Shown piece after piece: positions 54,377-63,765 of a stretch of DNA of 64,000 nt. The DNA is from Polaribacter litorisediminis (GTDB lineage Bacteria; Bacteroidota; Bacteroidia; Flavobacteriales; Flavobacteriaceae). A program made the position numbers and the translations under genes. The stretch covers positions 2,219,001-2,283,000 of the forward strand of contig NZ_CP082966.1 of NCBI RefSeq assembly GCF_019968605.1, given 5' to 3'. The notes under the pieces are model-generated. The model searched no databases. It saw nothing but the letters and a program-made list of their open reading frames with translations, and had not been told where the DNA came from. How positions within the stretch are numbered: the stretch's first letter is position 1; the number at the start of each line of letters is the position of its first letter.

Positions 54377-55097
54377 TTTCTTTCAGTTTTTTTAAAACAC
54401 GTTCTACATCTTCCGGTAAATCTATAGCAATGGAATCTTTAGACAAAGGTATCATTCTAACTTCATATCCCAATTCTAAAAATCTTAGAATTTCGATATC
54501 TTCTTCAGCCTCAAGAGGTGTTTTTGTATTTTCAGCTACAAAAGCTTGTAATGCAGGCTTTGTAAATGCATAAATGCATATTTGACGCCAAGCCATTTTG
54601 AATTCCTCGCACTTATTTCCAGGTATTGGGGAACGTGACATGTAAAGCAAACGTCCATCTGGACGAAAAACCAATTTAGGAATACTTAGGCTTCTAAATT
54701 GTGATTCCTCCGTAATCAATGCATAACCATTGATAATATCACCCTGATACTTTTGAGTAGCTTCAATCGTATCTCTAATATCTTGGGGATTCATTAGTGG
54801 TTCATCACCTTGTACGTTGATGTAATAATCAGCTTCAATTTGTTCAGCAACTTCAGCCACACGATCAGTTCCGGTCAAACAGTTCTTTGACGTCATCATC
54901 ACTTGCATGCCTTTAGCCTTGCAATGTGCTTCAATGCGTTGATCATCTGTTGCGACAATTATTTTTTCAGTTTGCACCGCTTTTTGGCACTGTCGATAAG
55001 TCCGTTCCAGCACACTTTGTCCATTTAAATCAATCAGGGGTTTACCCGGTAAACGACTTGAAGCATATCTTGCCGGAATTACTATGACATAATCCAT
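54369..55097 (-). CDS. KdsB-like CMP-ulosonic acid synthetase
   Basis: 242 residues. VIVIPARYASSRLPGKPL (4-21) is the KdsB nucleotide-binding signature, NVQGDEPLM (93-101) the metal motif, and TPLEAEEDIEILRFLELG the C-terminal signature. It activates a 3-deoxy-ulosonic acid with CTP. The cell's housekeeping kdsB would be elsewhere; the private copy next to an unusual aldolase suggests a different ulosonic acid. Followed upstream by the aldolase gene after 4 bases. Confidence 0.88.
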   Translation of the reverse strand: MDYVIVIPARYASSRLPGKPLIDLNGQSVLERTYRQCQKAVQTEKIIVATDDQRIEAHCKAKGMQVMMTSKNCLTGTDRVAEVAEQIEADYYINVQGDEPLMNPQDIRDTIEATQKYQGDIINGYALITEESQFRSLSIPKLVFRPDGRLLYMSRSPIPGNKCEEFKMAWRQICIYAFTKPALQAFVAENTKTPLEAEEDIEILRFLELGYEVRMIPLSKDSIAIDLPEDVERVLKKLKESE

Positions 55098-55101
55098 TTG
55101 A

Positions 55102-56640
55102 TTAAATTTTAGAATATACAGAGTCTTCTCTTAACTCTGAGTATTTTGTTGGTGTTAAGCTTAGTAATTGCATCTTATGCTCATCTTTTACCTTGGAGAA
55201 CAAATACTGGTTTTCCAAAAACAATTCTTGTTCTTTTTCACCAATTTGATTGCCACTATAACCGTCATAGCCAGTGATGAAGATAGAATTTATTTTTAAA
55301 GCAAGTACACTTTGTAAAGCCAATGCTGTGTGCGAATCTTTATAAAGATCGGTGAACTCAACTTCACTAAGTTCAAAGGCTTTGTCAGTTAAGGAATTAG
55401 GGATGTAGGTTCCCATTTTTCTTGGATAAGGAGGTAAAATGCACTTCCCCTTTATATTTTTACCTTGAAAAACTTCTTCTAAACGATGTCCTTCATTACC
55501 AACTAAGCAGAAATACTGGTCATTTGGAACAGTTTTAAATGACAATGCATTTTTTGAACTGGCATGTATCACTATAATATCAGAATGTTTCATTAAAAAA
55601 CGGTCTAAAGCCTCTGAATGATTGACCGCACTTGGACCGCCACCCACAATTAAAGCACCAGCATAAGCCTTTTCTTGATCAAAATCCAATTCTGGTAATT
55701 TAGTATTGTCTTCTTTGCCTTGGCTTTGGTTATTTAAGGCTCTGATGATACTGTTAAAAGAATAATAACGTTTGCTCACCCATTCCATGACTTGCTTCTG
55801 GGGCAAAGAATTCGCTCCAGACACCATATAAGGTAAGTTAGTGCCCCATTCATGATGCGCTTGAAGCTTAGTAAAATCATCTATCGTCTTGCTTAACTCA
55901 TTGTAAGGAAAATCGAGTTTGCCTTTGGCATTCAATACTGTCAACAAAAGTTCAGTTTTTAAATTTCCTGCACCACGCCCCATACCGGTAACTGTCGCAT
56001 CTACAATATCAATACCTTCATCAATGGCTGTCAGGGTGTTGGCGAGTGCCATTTCCAAATTATTATGACCATGGAACCCTAGTTTCACCTGTGTTTTGGA
56101 ACGCACCATATTGATGGTGTCTTTGACGTCCTGTGGATACACTCCACCAAAAGAATCCACCATATAAAAATAATCAGCGACTTGATCTACTTGGGGGATG
56201 AGTTCTAAGAATTCTTTTTCATCTGCCCATGTGGACATGTACATCACATTAAAAGCCACTTCAAAGCCCCAGCGTTTGATTTCAGCCGCCAACTCCAATG
56301 CACGTTTAAAATTCTTAGGATCTATCGCCATACGTACCATATCTACCAAACCAACAATTGGGCCTAATAAAGCGTCTACATGTTCGGCGCGTACATCTTT
56401 TTCATTAAGAATAATAACCAATTTTTTATTGGATTTGGATTTTAAATGCTGTAAAACAGACACCGGGCAGTAGTAATACTCCCCCAGATAACTTTCCATG
56501 GGATTGGAACGATAGCCTACTTCCAAGTAATCTACCGGCAAATGATTAAAACTTTCTAAATAGGTATTGACCAATTCACTGTCAAAATCCCAATTGGTAT
56601 AATAGCCGCCATCGCGGAGTGTGCAGTCTAAGATCTTCAT
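55102..56640 (-). CDS. DRE-TIM aldolase fused to a C-terminal nucleotide/sugar-binding-like domain
   Basis: 512 residues. The N-terminal half (1-300) is an HMG-CoA-lyase/4-hydroxy-2-oxovalerate-aldolase-type barrel: LDCTLRDGGYYTNWDF with the DRE-type metal Asp, metal-binding His190 and His192 in GFHGHNNLEMALAN, and VDATVTGMGRGAGN. From about 326 a second domain begins (GALIVGGGPSAV, IIVIHASSKNAL), resembling DUF115/MptE-like domains. Predicted: aldol joining of pyruvate or a similar oxo-acid to a sugar aldehyde to form an ulosonic acid, in place of the usual PEP-dependent synthase (KdsA/NeuB). The product is unknown. Confidence 0.75.
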   Translation of the reverse strand: MKILDCTLRDGGYYTNWDFDSELVNTYLESFNHLPVDYLEVGYRSNPMESYLGEYYYCPVSVLQHLKSKSNKKLVIILNEKDVRAEHVDALLGPIVGLVDMVRMAIDPKNFKRALELAAEIKRWGFEVAFNVMYMSTWADEKEFLELIPQVDQVADYFYMVDSFGGVYPQDVKDTINMVRSKTQVKLGFHGHNNLEMALANTLTAIDEGIDIVDATVTGMGRGAGNLKTELLLTVLNAKGKLDFPYNELSKTIDDFTKLQAHHEWGTNLPYMVSGANSLPQKQVMEWVSKRYYSFNSIIRALNNQSQGKEDNTKLPELDFDQEKAYAGALIVGGGPSAVNHSEALDRFLMKHSDIIVIHASSKNALSFKTVPNDQYFCLVGNEGHRLEEVFQGKNIKGKCILPPYPRKMGTYIPNSLTDKAFELSEVEFTDLYKDSHTALALQSVLALKINSIFITGYDGYSGNQIGEKEQELFLENQYLFSKVKDEHKMQLLSLTPTKYSELREDSVYSKI

Positions 56641-56699
56641 AAAAATTATTTTATTAAATTATCCTTTTAAAGGATTGTGGTGTATAAATTAAAAAGTAT

Positions 56700-57668
56700 T
56701 TAGGTGTTATTTTCAGGTTGGGTATTCAATTTTCTTTCTTCAATTAAAATTAAATTATCGAACACTTTTTTATGGTTCGTATTTTTAGCATGTTCCTTTA
56801 ACTTTTTAAACCTAATTATTTTTTCATTTGTTTCTGGGTTTTTACTCAATTCTCTTAACCTTATTTTTCTTAAATCATCTTTTGTAACACTACTTTCCTG
56901 ATCTCTTTTTACTGACATAATTTCTGTTGAATGATGTATTAAACCATTCATTGCGGCGATCAACAGGCTGGTTTGATGACCACCAGCTTGATTTTTAAAA
57001 CAATCTATATGTTCTAATATAATTTGCCGTCTTACAACTATAGTGCAAAAAGCCATATAAAAAGTATCATTTTTAAAATCATCTAAGGTATTAAAGGTTT
57101 TTCTTTTAAGGAAATCGTGAGTCCTTTTTTGTTTCCAAAAATCATCTCTTTTAAATAAAAACAGATAAATAAATATAAATAATTTTGAAAAACCATATAA
57201 TTTTATACCATTTACTATGATTGAGGTAAACCTTCTGAATGTTTTTTCATTTTTGATTAAAGTTGATTCAAATGAAGCTTCGTGAGTGCTCATTGAAATA
57301 GCACCATTATTCTCCAACAAATCTACTTGAGTTTGTAATTTAAATGGATTAGTCCAGTAATCATCTCCTTCACAGTAAGCTAAATATTTTCCATTTGCCT
57401 GTTCTACTATCCAAATAAAATTTTCCGCTACACCTTTATTTTTATCATGATTAAAATATCTTATTTTTATATTATCAGGAACATTTATCCCTTTAAGAAT
57501 TTGAGTTATTGCTCCATCTGTATTATCTGTTGATTTGTCATTGGATATTATGAATTCCAAATCAAAATCACATTTCTGCTTGAGTACTCCTAGAATAGTA
57601 TCCTTTATATATTTTTCATGGTTATAAGTAATGGTTATAATAGACACTAAAGGTGTAAAATTTTTCAT
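56700..57668 (-). CDS. Glycosyltransferase family 2
   Basis: 322 residues. VSIITITYNHEKYIKDTI, FIISNDKSTDNT and YLAYCEGDDYWTN (about 94-106) give the GT-A nucleotide and DxD-like metal motif. No membrane helices of the polyprenyl type. It adds a sugar to the growing lipid-linked unit on the cytosolic side. It lies between the flippase and the aldolase cassette. Donor unknown. Confidence 0.88.
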   Translation of the reverse strand: MKNFTPLVSIITITYNHEKYIKDTILGVLKQKCDFDLEFIISNDKSTDNTDGAITQILKGINVPDNIKIRYFNHDKNKGVAENFIWIVEQANGKYLAYCEGDDYWTNPFKLQTQVDLLENNGAISMSTHEASFESTLIKNEKTFRRFTSIIVNGIKLYGFSKLFIFIYLFLFKRDDFWKQKRTHDFLKRKTFNTLDDFKNDTFYMAFCTIVVRRQIILEHIDCFKNQAGGHQTSLLIAAMNGLIHHSTEIMSVKRDQESSVTKDDLRKIRLRELSKNPETNEKIIRFKKLKEHAKNTNHKKVFDNLILIEERKLNTQPENNT

Positions 57669-57701
57669 TTGATCTAGTAAATTTTTATTGATACATTAGA
57701 A

Positions 57702-59147
57702 TTAACCCTTTTCAATTATTACTTTTTTTAAGTTGTCTATGAAAATTAATAAATCTTTTTTATTCATTAATAAACTAATTATTGTAAACAAAATTAAGTA
57801 GGTGGCTATACCTATAATTAATAGAATGATCATACTAATTTTGTGAAGTAAAAATATTGAAGCCACATAAACTAAGAACATCACTATAAAATTTATTATA
57901 AAATGACTTTTTAATATTTTAAATATTTCTAAAATTCTTAAGTCAATTAACTTTCCTGCATAGTATAACTTAGGAAACATAAATAATATATAACCAATAA
58001 GCAAAAGACCAGCTACTGCTTCTATTGAATATAAAGAACCTATATAAAATGCTACAATATTATATAAACCATAAATTACGCTTAATCTGAAATACAGTTT
58101 TGTGGCACCATGAGCATAGAAAATAGAAGTAGTAAATACAAATACAGATTCAAATAATGTAAGTATACTTAGAATTTGCAGTGTTAAAACCATTGGTTTC
58201 CATTGCTCACCGAAAATACCAACTACAAATGGTTCTGATAATACGATAAGACCACCTATTAATGGGAATGTTATAAATGCGGTCATATTCATTGCATTTA
58301 ATAATAAATTCTTAGATTGTTTCTTATCTTTTTTCAATGATAAGGAAGGAAACAATATTGAACCTATGATATTACTTATTTTTTGAATGGGCATATTTAC
58401 AAAAAAAAATGCTCTTGAATAATAACCAAGAGCCTGAGAACCCAACAAACTACCTATAAAAAAATTATCTGCATTTCTTGTCAAATAATTAAATGATTTT
58501 GTTCCTAAAACAGGTAAACTATAATCAAAATGGCTTTTTAATATATCTTTTGAAAAATTAAATGATGGTCTATAATCACTAACAAAATATAGGTTTATAG
58601 TATAAATAATGGAAGCTGATAAATGCAATATTACTAATGACCACACTCCAAAATTACTAAATGCGGCAATTATAGTTAGAATTGATGACACCACTATACT
58701 AGTAATATTCGCCATAAATATTTTTTTGTATTGTAGGTGCTTTTTTAATAAAGGACCATGAACACCTGATAATGAAGAAAAAACAAATGTCAATGAAAAT
58801 ACTTTTATTAGATTATTTAATTCAGGCTCATCATAATAATCTGCTAAGAAGCCTGAGGAAAAAAAAAATATAATTGATAGTAGTAATCCAAAAACAAAAT
58901 TAAACCAAAAAACAGTATCTTTATCATATTTGGTTAAATCCTTTTTATATATCAAAGATACTCCTAAACCACTATCTTTAAGCATCTTTAAAAATCCAGT
59001 AAAAACTGTAATCATACCAATAAGCCCAAATGCATCAGGGCTAAGTAATCTCATCAAAACTACACCTGTAATAACAGTAGAAGCCTGTGAAGCAATACTG
59101 TTTATGGCATTCCATTTTACACCATTAATTGTACTCTTATTTTTCAA
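57702..59147 (-). CDS. wzx: Wzx-type polysaccharide flippase (MOP superfamily)
   Basis: 481 residues with about 14 hydrophobic segments. The early VLMRLLSPDAFGLIGMITVF and FLKMLKDSGLGVSLIYKKD are hallmarks of the WzxC-like lipopolysaccharide exporter group. LGSQALGYYSRAFFFVNMP mid-protein is also typical. It moves lipid-linked repeat units across the inner membrane. Together with the Wzy-like protein at 48.5 kb it shows a Wzx/Wzy-dependent pathway. Confidence 0.9.
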   Translation of the reverse strand: MKNKSTINGVKWNAINSIASQASTVITGVVLMRLLSPDAFGLIGMITVFTGFLKMLKDSGLGVSLIYKKDLTKYDKDTVFWFNFVFGLLLSIIFFFSSGFLADYYDEPELNNLIKVFSLTFVFSSLSGVHGPLLKKHLQYKKIFMANITSIVVSSILTIIAAFSNFGVWSLVILHLSASIIYTINLYFVSDYRPSFNFSKDILKSHFDYSLPVLGTKSFNYLTRNADNFFIGSLLGSQALGYYSRAFFFVNMPIQKISNIIGSILFPSLSLKKDKKQSKNLLLNAMNMTAFITFPLIGGLIVLSEPFVVGIFGEQWKPMVLTLQILSILTLFESVFVFTTSIFYAHGATKLYFRLSVIYGLYNIVAFYIGSLYSIEAVAGLLLIGYILFMFPKLYYAGKLIDLRILEIFKILKSHFIINFIVMFLVYVASIFLLHKISMIILLIIGIATYLILFTIISLLMNKKDLLIFIDNLKKVIIEKG

Positions 59148-59182
59148 TATAATAAGTATTTTAAAATAAACATTTTATTGTG

Positions 59183-59821
59183 CTAATTAACTTTGCTACT
59201 ATTAACTAATTTTCTTGCTGGATTACCAACAACAATTGTATTTGGTTCTACGTTTCTGGTTACAACTGCTCCCGCTCCGATAGTAGCTCCTTCTCCAATT
59301 ATAAGTTTTGGAAGTATAACAGCTCTTGCTCCAATTTGAACATTGTCTTCTATTTTCACTTCTCCAAGAAGTACACATCCTGGAGACAATTCAACGAAAT
59401 CTCCTATTTCTACATCGTGTGTAATTATAACATTATAATAAGCTAATAACGCTCTACCTATTTTAACCCCGTTCGATATTTTAACGCCAGACATTAAGAT
59501 TGCATCATCTCCAATGTTTGTATATTTACCTTCATAAACATCTTTACTCCTAATACCAATTGAATCTCCTCCTAAATTTGAAAACTTTTCATATAACATT
59601 TTTCTAAGGTTAGGATTACCTAAACCTAAAATAAAACTATTATCTATTTTAAAAAGATTTTCTACCTCTTCTATAGTTCTAATTATTTTGTACTTACTAA
59701 AAAGAATGTTTTCATCGTCTAGGTTTACATCATCAAAAAAAAAGATATTAGCATCATAATTTTTTTCTTCTAAGATTTGTAAAATCTCTTTAGCAAGACC
59801 TTTTGCTCCAATAACTAACAT
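59183..59821 (-). CDS. NeuD/PglD-family sugar acyltransferase (intact member of duplicated pair)
   Basis: 212 residues. MLVIGAKGLAKEILQIL (1-17) is the Rossmann-like beginning, LGLGNPNLR follows, and hexapeptides run from about residue 100 (GVKIGRALLAYYNVIITHDVEIGD, with the catalytic-type His). It ends VVGNPARKL. It pairs with a broken aminotransferase whose stop overlaps this start, and is paralogous to the broken acetyltransferase at 60857-61527. With the intact aminotransferase at 61524 it can still form a complete amino-sugar pair. Confidence 0.85.
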   Translation of the reverse strand: MLVIGAKGLAKEILQILEEKNYDANIFFFDDVNLDDENILFSKYKIIRTIEEVENLFKIDNSFILGLGNPNLRKMLYEKFSNLGGDSIGIRSKDVYEGKYTNIGDDAILMSGVKISNGVKIGRALLAYYNVIITHDVEIGDFVELSPGCVLLGEVKIEDNVQIGARAVILPKLIIGEGATIGAGAVVTRNVEPNTIVVGNPARKLVNSSKVN

Positions 59822-59822
59822 T

Positions 59823-60812
59823 TTACTTCATTTTTATTAGTTTTATTATCTTTTCTATTTCGCTATGTTTTAAGTTGTAATACAAAGGTAAATACAAAAT
59901 TCGCTTAGCTACATCTTTTTGCAACTCGCATTTTTACGCAGGGTACAATGGCCTCTAAAGTATTTCCTGCAGGATAAAAATACCCTCTTGGATAAATATT
60001 AGCCTCATATAATGTCTTTTCAATTTTTAGCAGTCACTCTTCAGTTTAAAAAATAATGGGAAAATGCGAATAATTGAGTTCACCCAATTTTAGTTCTTAA
60101 AAGCTTACAAATTCAAGTTTACTCAAAGCTTCTTTGTATTTAATATACTTTTCTCTACGGTATTCTAAAGCTTGGTCGTAATACTTTAAATTTGCTAAGC
60201 CTAAAGCATTATGAATGTTAGTTAATTTTCCGTTAAAGCCTTCTTCTACAATATCTTTAGCATCATTATACCCAAAAAAGTAGATTCTTTTTAACTTGTC
60301 ATAAAGTACATCGTTAGTTATGATACATCCTCTACCTTCTGCCGTATTAAATAATTTTGTACCAGGTAAGCTTGTTTTAGAATAAGCCATGTTTTTTTAG
60401 CAATCTTAAAAATAACTTCAACGTCAGATGGGTTTCCAAATACGTTTATAGGCATAATTGCCAACGTTTTATCAGTAATTTTTTCTTCTATTTTTAGGGT
60501 CTATGCTTAACGTATCTGATTCTATATCGCAAAAAACAGGTTCGAAGCCTTCCCATAATATAGCACTTACAGTTACTATCCATGTAAAGGGGGTGGTAAT
60601 AATTTCTCGCTTCATTTATATAGCTATTGTTCCATTTGGAACTGATAAAAAATGATTTACACCTGTTTTTTGGCATATTTCTTTTTCTAACTGCTGCATT
60701 AAAGGTTCGTTGTGAGTTAGTATACCTCATTCCCATACACCTTTCAATAATTCAGTAAATTCATGTAAGGGAGCAAGAGAGGGGTGCATGACAAAAATAT
60801 TTGTTTTAAACA
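59823..60812 (-). pseudogene. Decayed DegT/DnrJ/EryC1 aminotransferase
   Basis: Pieces follow the family order in different frames: HPSLAPLHEFTELLKGVWE and a stop, SVPNGTIAI, IITTPFTWIVTVSAILWEGF, FCDIESDTLSIDP, then (60390-60097) EGRGCIITNDVLYDKLKRI and NIHNALGLANLKYY. The end is RILYLPLYYNLKHSEIEKI to a TAA at 59823. The active-site Lys region is deleted. It is related to the intact gene at 61524-62612 (for example WEN.KPIF versus WEGFEPVF). Confidence 0.85.
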
Positions 60813-60856
60813 TTCAAAAATATGATAGAAGTCTAAAGATGTTCTTAACTAACCAA

Positions 60857-61527
60857 CTATTTACTAAGACTTATAAACTGAGTTTCCGTAGAGATAACTA
60901 ATTTATCTTTCTTAACACCCTTCATGGAACCCCATACTAAACTACTCTCTGGAACATTCTTGGCTACAACAGACTCTGCCCTAATGATCAAATTGCTTCT
61001 AATCTTAATGTCCGGAAGTATTGTGGAATTAGCACCTATACTGCATAAATACTTAATCTCTACACCATCTAAAATCAATGCCATTGGTGAATCACAAAAA
61101 TCTTCTATAACAACATAATGATGAATTTAAGCTCCTGTATTTACTAAAGTACCTTTCCTAATAGTCATATTATTTGAAATAAAAGTCTTTGGTACAATGT
61201 TCAACAACTCTTCAATGTAACATTATAGCCACCTATTATGGCTTAATCTGATATTATTGACCTTAAGTTAACACCAATTTATAATCCTTTATTATAAAGT
61301 ACTAATCTAGATTTCGGAGAGACAGCAGCTAGAACAAAATCATTACCAATCTTATTGAAAATCTTACGAACCGATACCAAGTCCTTTAAAATCGCATACC
61401 CAAAAAATTTAGAATCTTGACTAGGAGTATCATCAAAAAAATAAATTGGCTGCTTATCTTTGAACGCTTGATCTACTATAAAACCCAATAAATCGTTACT
61501 GTGTCTAGAAGCCCCAGCTGCTATCAA
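60857..61527 (-). pseudogene. Decayed NeuD/PglD-family acyltransferase
   Basis: The 5' part starts at a TTG (61527) overlapping the upstream aminotransferase stop and encodes IAAGASRHSNDLLGFI, FFDDTPSQDSKFFG and VLAAVSPKSRLVLY, the Rossmann-like half. It then breaks; NNMTIRKGTLVNTGA, IEDFCDSPMALILDGV, GANSTILPDIKIRSNLIIRA remain of the beta-helix in other frames. Paralogue of the intact gene at 59183-59821. The hexapeptide with the catalytic His is lost. Confidence 0.8.
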
Positions 61528-62612
61528 ACTCCATAGTTTTTAGATCTTAATAAAATTCTTGAGATAAAATCTTGTTCCACTTTAGAAAGGCCATAATACA
61601 TAGGCAAGCACAAAATGCTTTTCGCTATTTTATTCGCAATAGGTAATTGATTTTTAACATCAACATAATTTAATGAGCTCAGCAAAGGATGAAAATACCT
61701 TCGCGGATAAATTTCATTTAAATTCAATTGCTTCACTGCACCTAAAGCCCGTTCCTCATTACTGAAAACTGCAGGATAATATGAGTAATTTGGGGAAGAG
61801 TCTTTGGTATCCAATTGTGTTTGAACATCAAGATTCACTAAAGCCTTATCGTAATATTCTTTTTGATTTTTCCTGCTTTCCAGTATTGTATCTGAATACT
61901 TTAGCACGGCTAAACCAGCCGCCGCATGAAATTCGCTATTCTTCCCATTTATTCCTACACCTGCAAAACTCTCCGGCCCATCGTGCCCAAAGTTCCTCAT
62001 ATAAGCCATTTTCTTAAGCAAGTCAGGATCTTTGGTTACAACTGCGCCACCCTCAACACAATGAATGAGTTTAGTAGCATGCATGCTAAGCGTACTGATA
62101 TCTCCAAACTCTAATACACTCTTACCTTTGTATTGAGTACCAAAACAGTGTGAAGCATCATATATTATCTTTAAATCGTGCTTATCGGCTATCAGCTTAA
62201 TAGCATCAATGTCACATGGGTTTCCAAAACAATGAGTGGCCAAAATAGCAGAAGTCTTTGGTGTGATAGCACTTTCTATCTTCTCTGGATCGATATTAAA
62301 TGTATTCTTGTCTATATCAACGAAAATTGGCTTACAATTTTCCCAAACCAAACTGCTGGTTGTTGCGACATACGAAAATGGGGTTGTAATCACTTCTCCA
62401 CTTAGACCAAGTGCCTTAATTGCTATTTGTAAAGCTATAGTGCCATTATTGGTTACCAGTAAATGATTCAATTTGAGCTTTTCTTTTAATCGAATCTCAT
62501 ATTCGTTCAAGAGCGGCCCATTATTGGTGAGCCATTTTCGCTCCCAAACTCCCTCAAGCAATTGAAATACCTCCTCTTTTGGAGGTAAGAACGGTTTTGT
62601 AACAGGTATCAT
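61524..62612 (-). CDS. DegT/DnrJ/EryC1 aminotransferase (intact member of duplicated pair)
   Basis: 362 residues. IPVTKPFLPPKEE and VWERKWLTNNGPLL at the N-terminus, TNNGTIAL for the cofactor phosphate, YDASHCFG with Asp152, and the PLP lysine Lys181 in MHATKLIHCVEGGA. Aminates a 4-keto nucleotide sugar (for example to a 4-amino-4,6-dideoxyhexose). Its own NeuD partner downstream is broken, but an equivalent intact NeuD exists at 59183-59821. An epimerase-like relic precedes it. Confidence 0.88.
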   Translation of the reverse strand: MIPVTKPFLPPKEEVFQLLEGVWERKWLTNNGPLLNEYEIRLKEKLKLNHLLVTNNGTIALQIAIKALGLSGEVITTPFSYVATTSSLVWENCKPIFVDIDKNTFNIDPEKIESAITPKTSAILATHCFGNPCDIDAIKLIADKHDLKIIYDASHCFGTQYKGKSVLEFGDISTLSMHATKLIHCVEGGAVVTKDPDLLKKMAYMRNFGHDGPESFAGVGINGKNSEFHAAAGLAVLKYSDTILESRKNQKEYYDKALVNLDVQTQLDTKDSSPNYSYYPAVFSNEERALGAVKQLNLNEIYPRRYFHPLLSSLNYVDVKNQLPIANKIAKSILCLPMYYGLSKVEQDFISRILLRSKNYGV

Positions 62613-62639
62613 ATTAAAAATTTATTAAAAATTTTAACC

Positions 62640-62769
62640 AGAAAAATTTGGCTAGAAATTGGAATTACCTCGTCGTCATGATCACAAACAACGAGAGGAC
62701 CAAGCAACAAGTTAAAACGATTATTCCAATAAATCCTTCTCCTCCGTTATTAAAATATTTTTGTTCATT
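62640..62769 (-). pseudogene. N-terminal relic of an NAD-dependent epimerase/dehydratase
   Basis: An ATG at 62769 directly after the stop of the epimerase relic gives MNKNILIT and, one frame over, GEGFIG, matching the ITGGAGFIG start of extended SDR enzymes. About 35 codons with frameshifts remain (ending in VVCDHDDEVIPI). The 4-keto sugar-forming enzyme for the following aminotransferase might have been this gene. Confidence 0.5.
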
Positions 62770-63372
62770 TATATATTTTTATAATAGTTTTTATATCACT
62801 TCACAAATTCAACTATCTCTTTTTTAATGTTTGTGGTTGGTTTATCACTATAATCTCTGTAAATGGCACTTGCATCTGCCTAGGTTTGTTCTACATCTCC
62901 GGGCTGCACGGGCATTAATATCCTTTTAGCTTCTGTTCCTAAAGCTTTTTCAATTTCTGTTATATAATCATTTAGTTTTACAGAGCTTCCGTTTCGAATA
63001 TTCTATAAATTGTAAAGACTTTTATTTGGATTTTCCTTTTCTATGGTATTGATTATACCTTCTACTATGTTATCAATATAAGTTAAGTATCTAAAGAGTT
63101 CACTTATATTGATGACTTTAATCGGTTACTTGTTTAAAATTACATCTGTAAATAGAAACATTGCCATATCAGGTCTTCCCCACGGTCCATAAACAGCAAA
63201 AAATCTTAATCCAATTGTTTCGACACCAAATAAATGGCTAAATATATGTGTCATGAGCTCATTACTCTTTTTAGTTGCAGCATACATACTAATTGGGTAA
63301 TAAACATTTTCACTAGTTACAAAAGGTGTTTTTTCATTTAAACTATAGCCTCTCCAAATTTTAGTATAAATA
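62770..63372 (-). pseudogene. Decayed UDP-glucuronate 4-epimerase-like gene
   Basis: 63370-63126 encodes SLNEKTPFVTSENVYYPI, YAATKKSNELMTHIFSHLFG and GLRFFAVYGPWGRPDMAMFLF, diagnostic of UDP-GlcA 4-epimerases (Tyr and Lys of YxxxK kept). Downstream, frameshifts and stops interrupt the substrate-binding part, and a TGA replaces a Trp codon near the end (FVK stop YKNYYK). The first ~130 codons are missing, replaced by an IS1595-type relic. Confidence 0.8.
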
Positions 63373-63725
63373 AATGAGCTGTTCTTTCTGTAATACCAGA
63401 GCAAGCTCACATATAGCTAGCAGACAAACTCTTTGTGATTGTTGACATTTCAAAACAAAAGTAAGCTTTACGTAAAACAAATTTACCCTTATGGAATAAT
63501 GTATTTGCTGTAGCTGGTTCTCGATGATTACACATGTTGAATTATCTTGAGAAATCAGCTTTTCTTTGACAGGCTTTATGGTTGCATTTTAAACATTTAT
63601 AATCGGTTTTATCTTTTAAAGCTGATAGATATTCTTTACAATCCAGGTCGGTTTTGAACCGATTGGTGATCTCTAGAAAATTTTGCCCTTTAAAAATGTC
63701 GATAATATTACGTTTCTATTGGGGA
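63373..63725 (-). mobile_element. Relic of an IS1595-type transposase gene
   Basis: Minus-strand translation gives RNIIDIFKGQNFLEITNRFK, DCKEYLSALKD and DYKCLKCNHKAC, a zinc-ribbon-like beginning of IS1595 transposases. After a stop and shift come TANTLFHKGKFVLRKAYFCF, TITKSLSASYM and GITERTAHLF, the region before the catalytic domain. The catalytic DDE-type domain is absent. It is joined directly to the truncated epimerase. Confidence 0.65.
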
Positions 63726-63765
63726 CCAAGGTGTGAATTTATCTGCCGACATTAATAAGATTATC

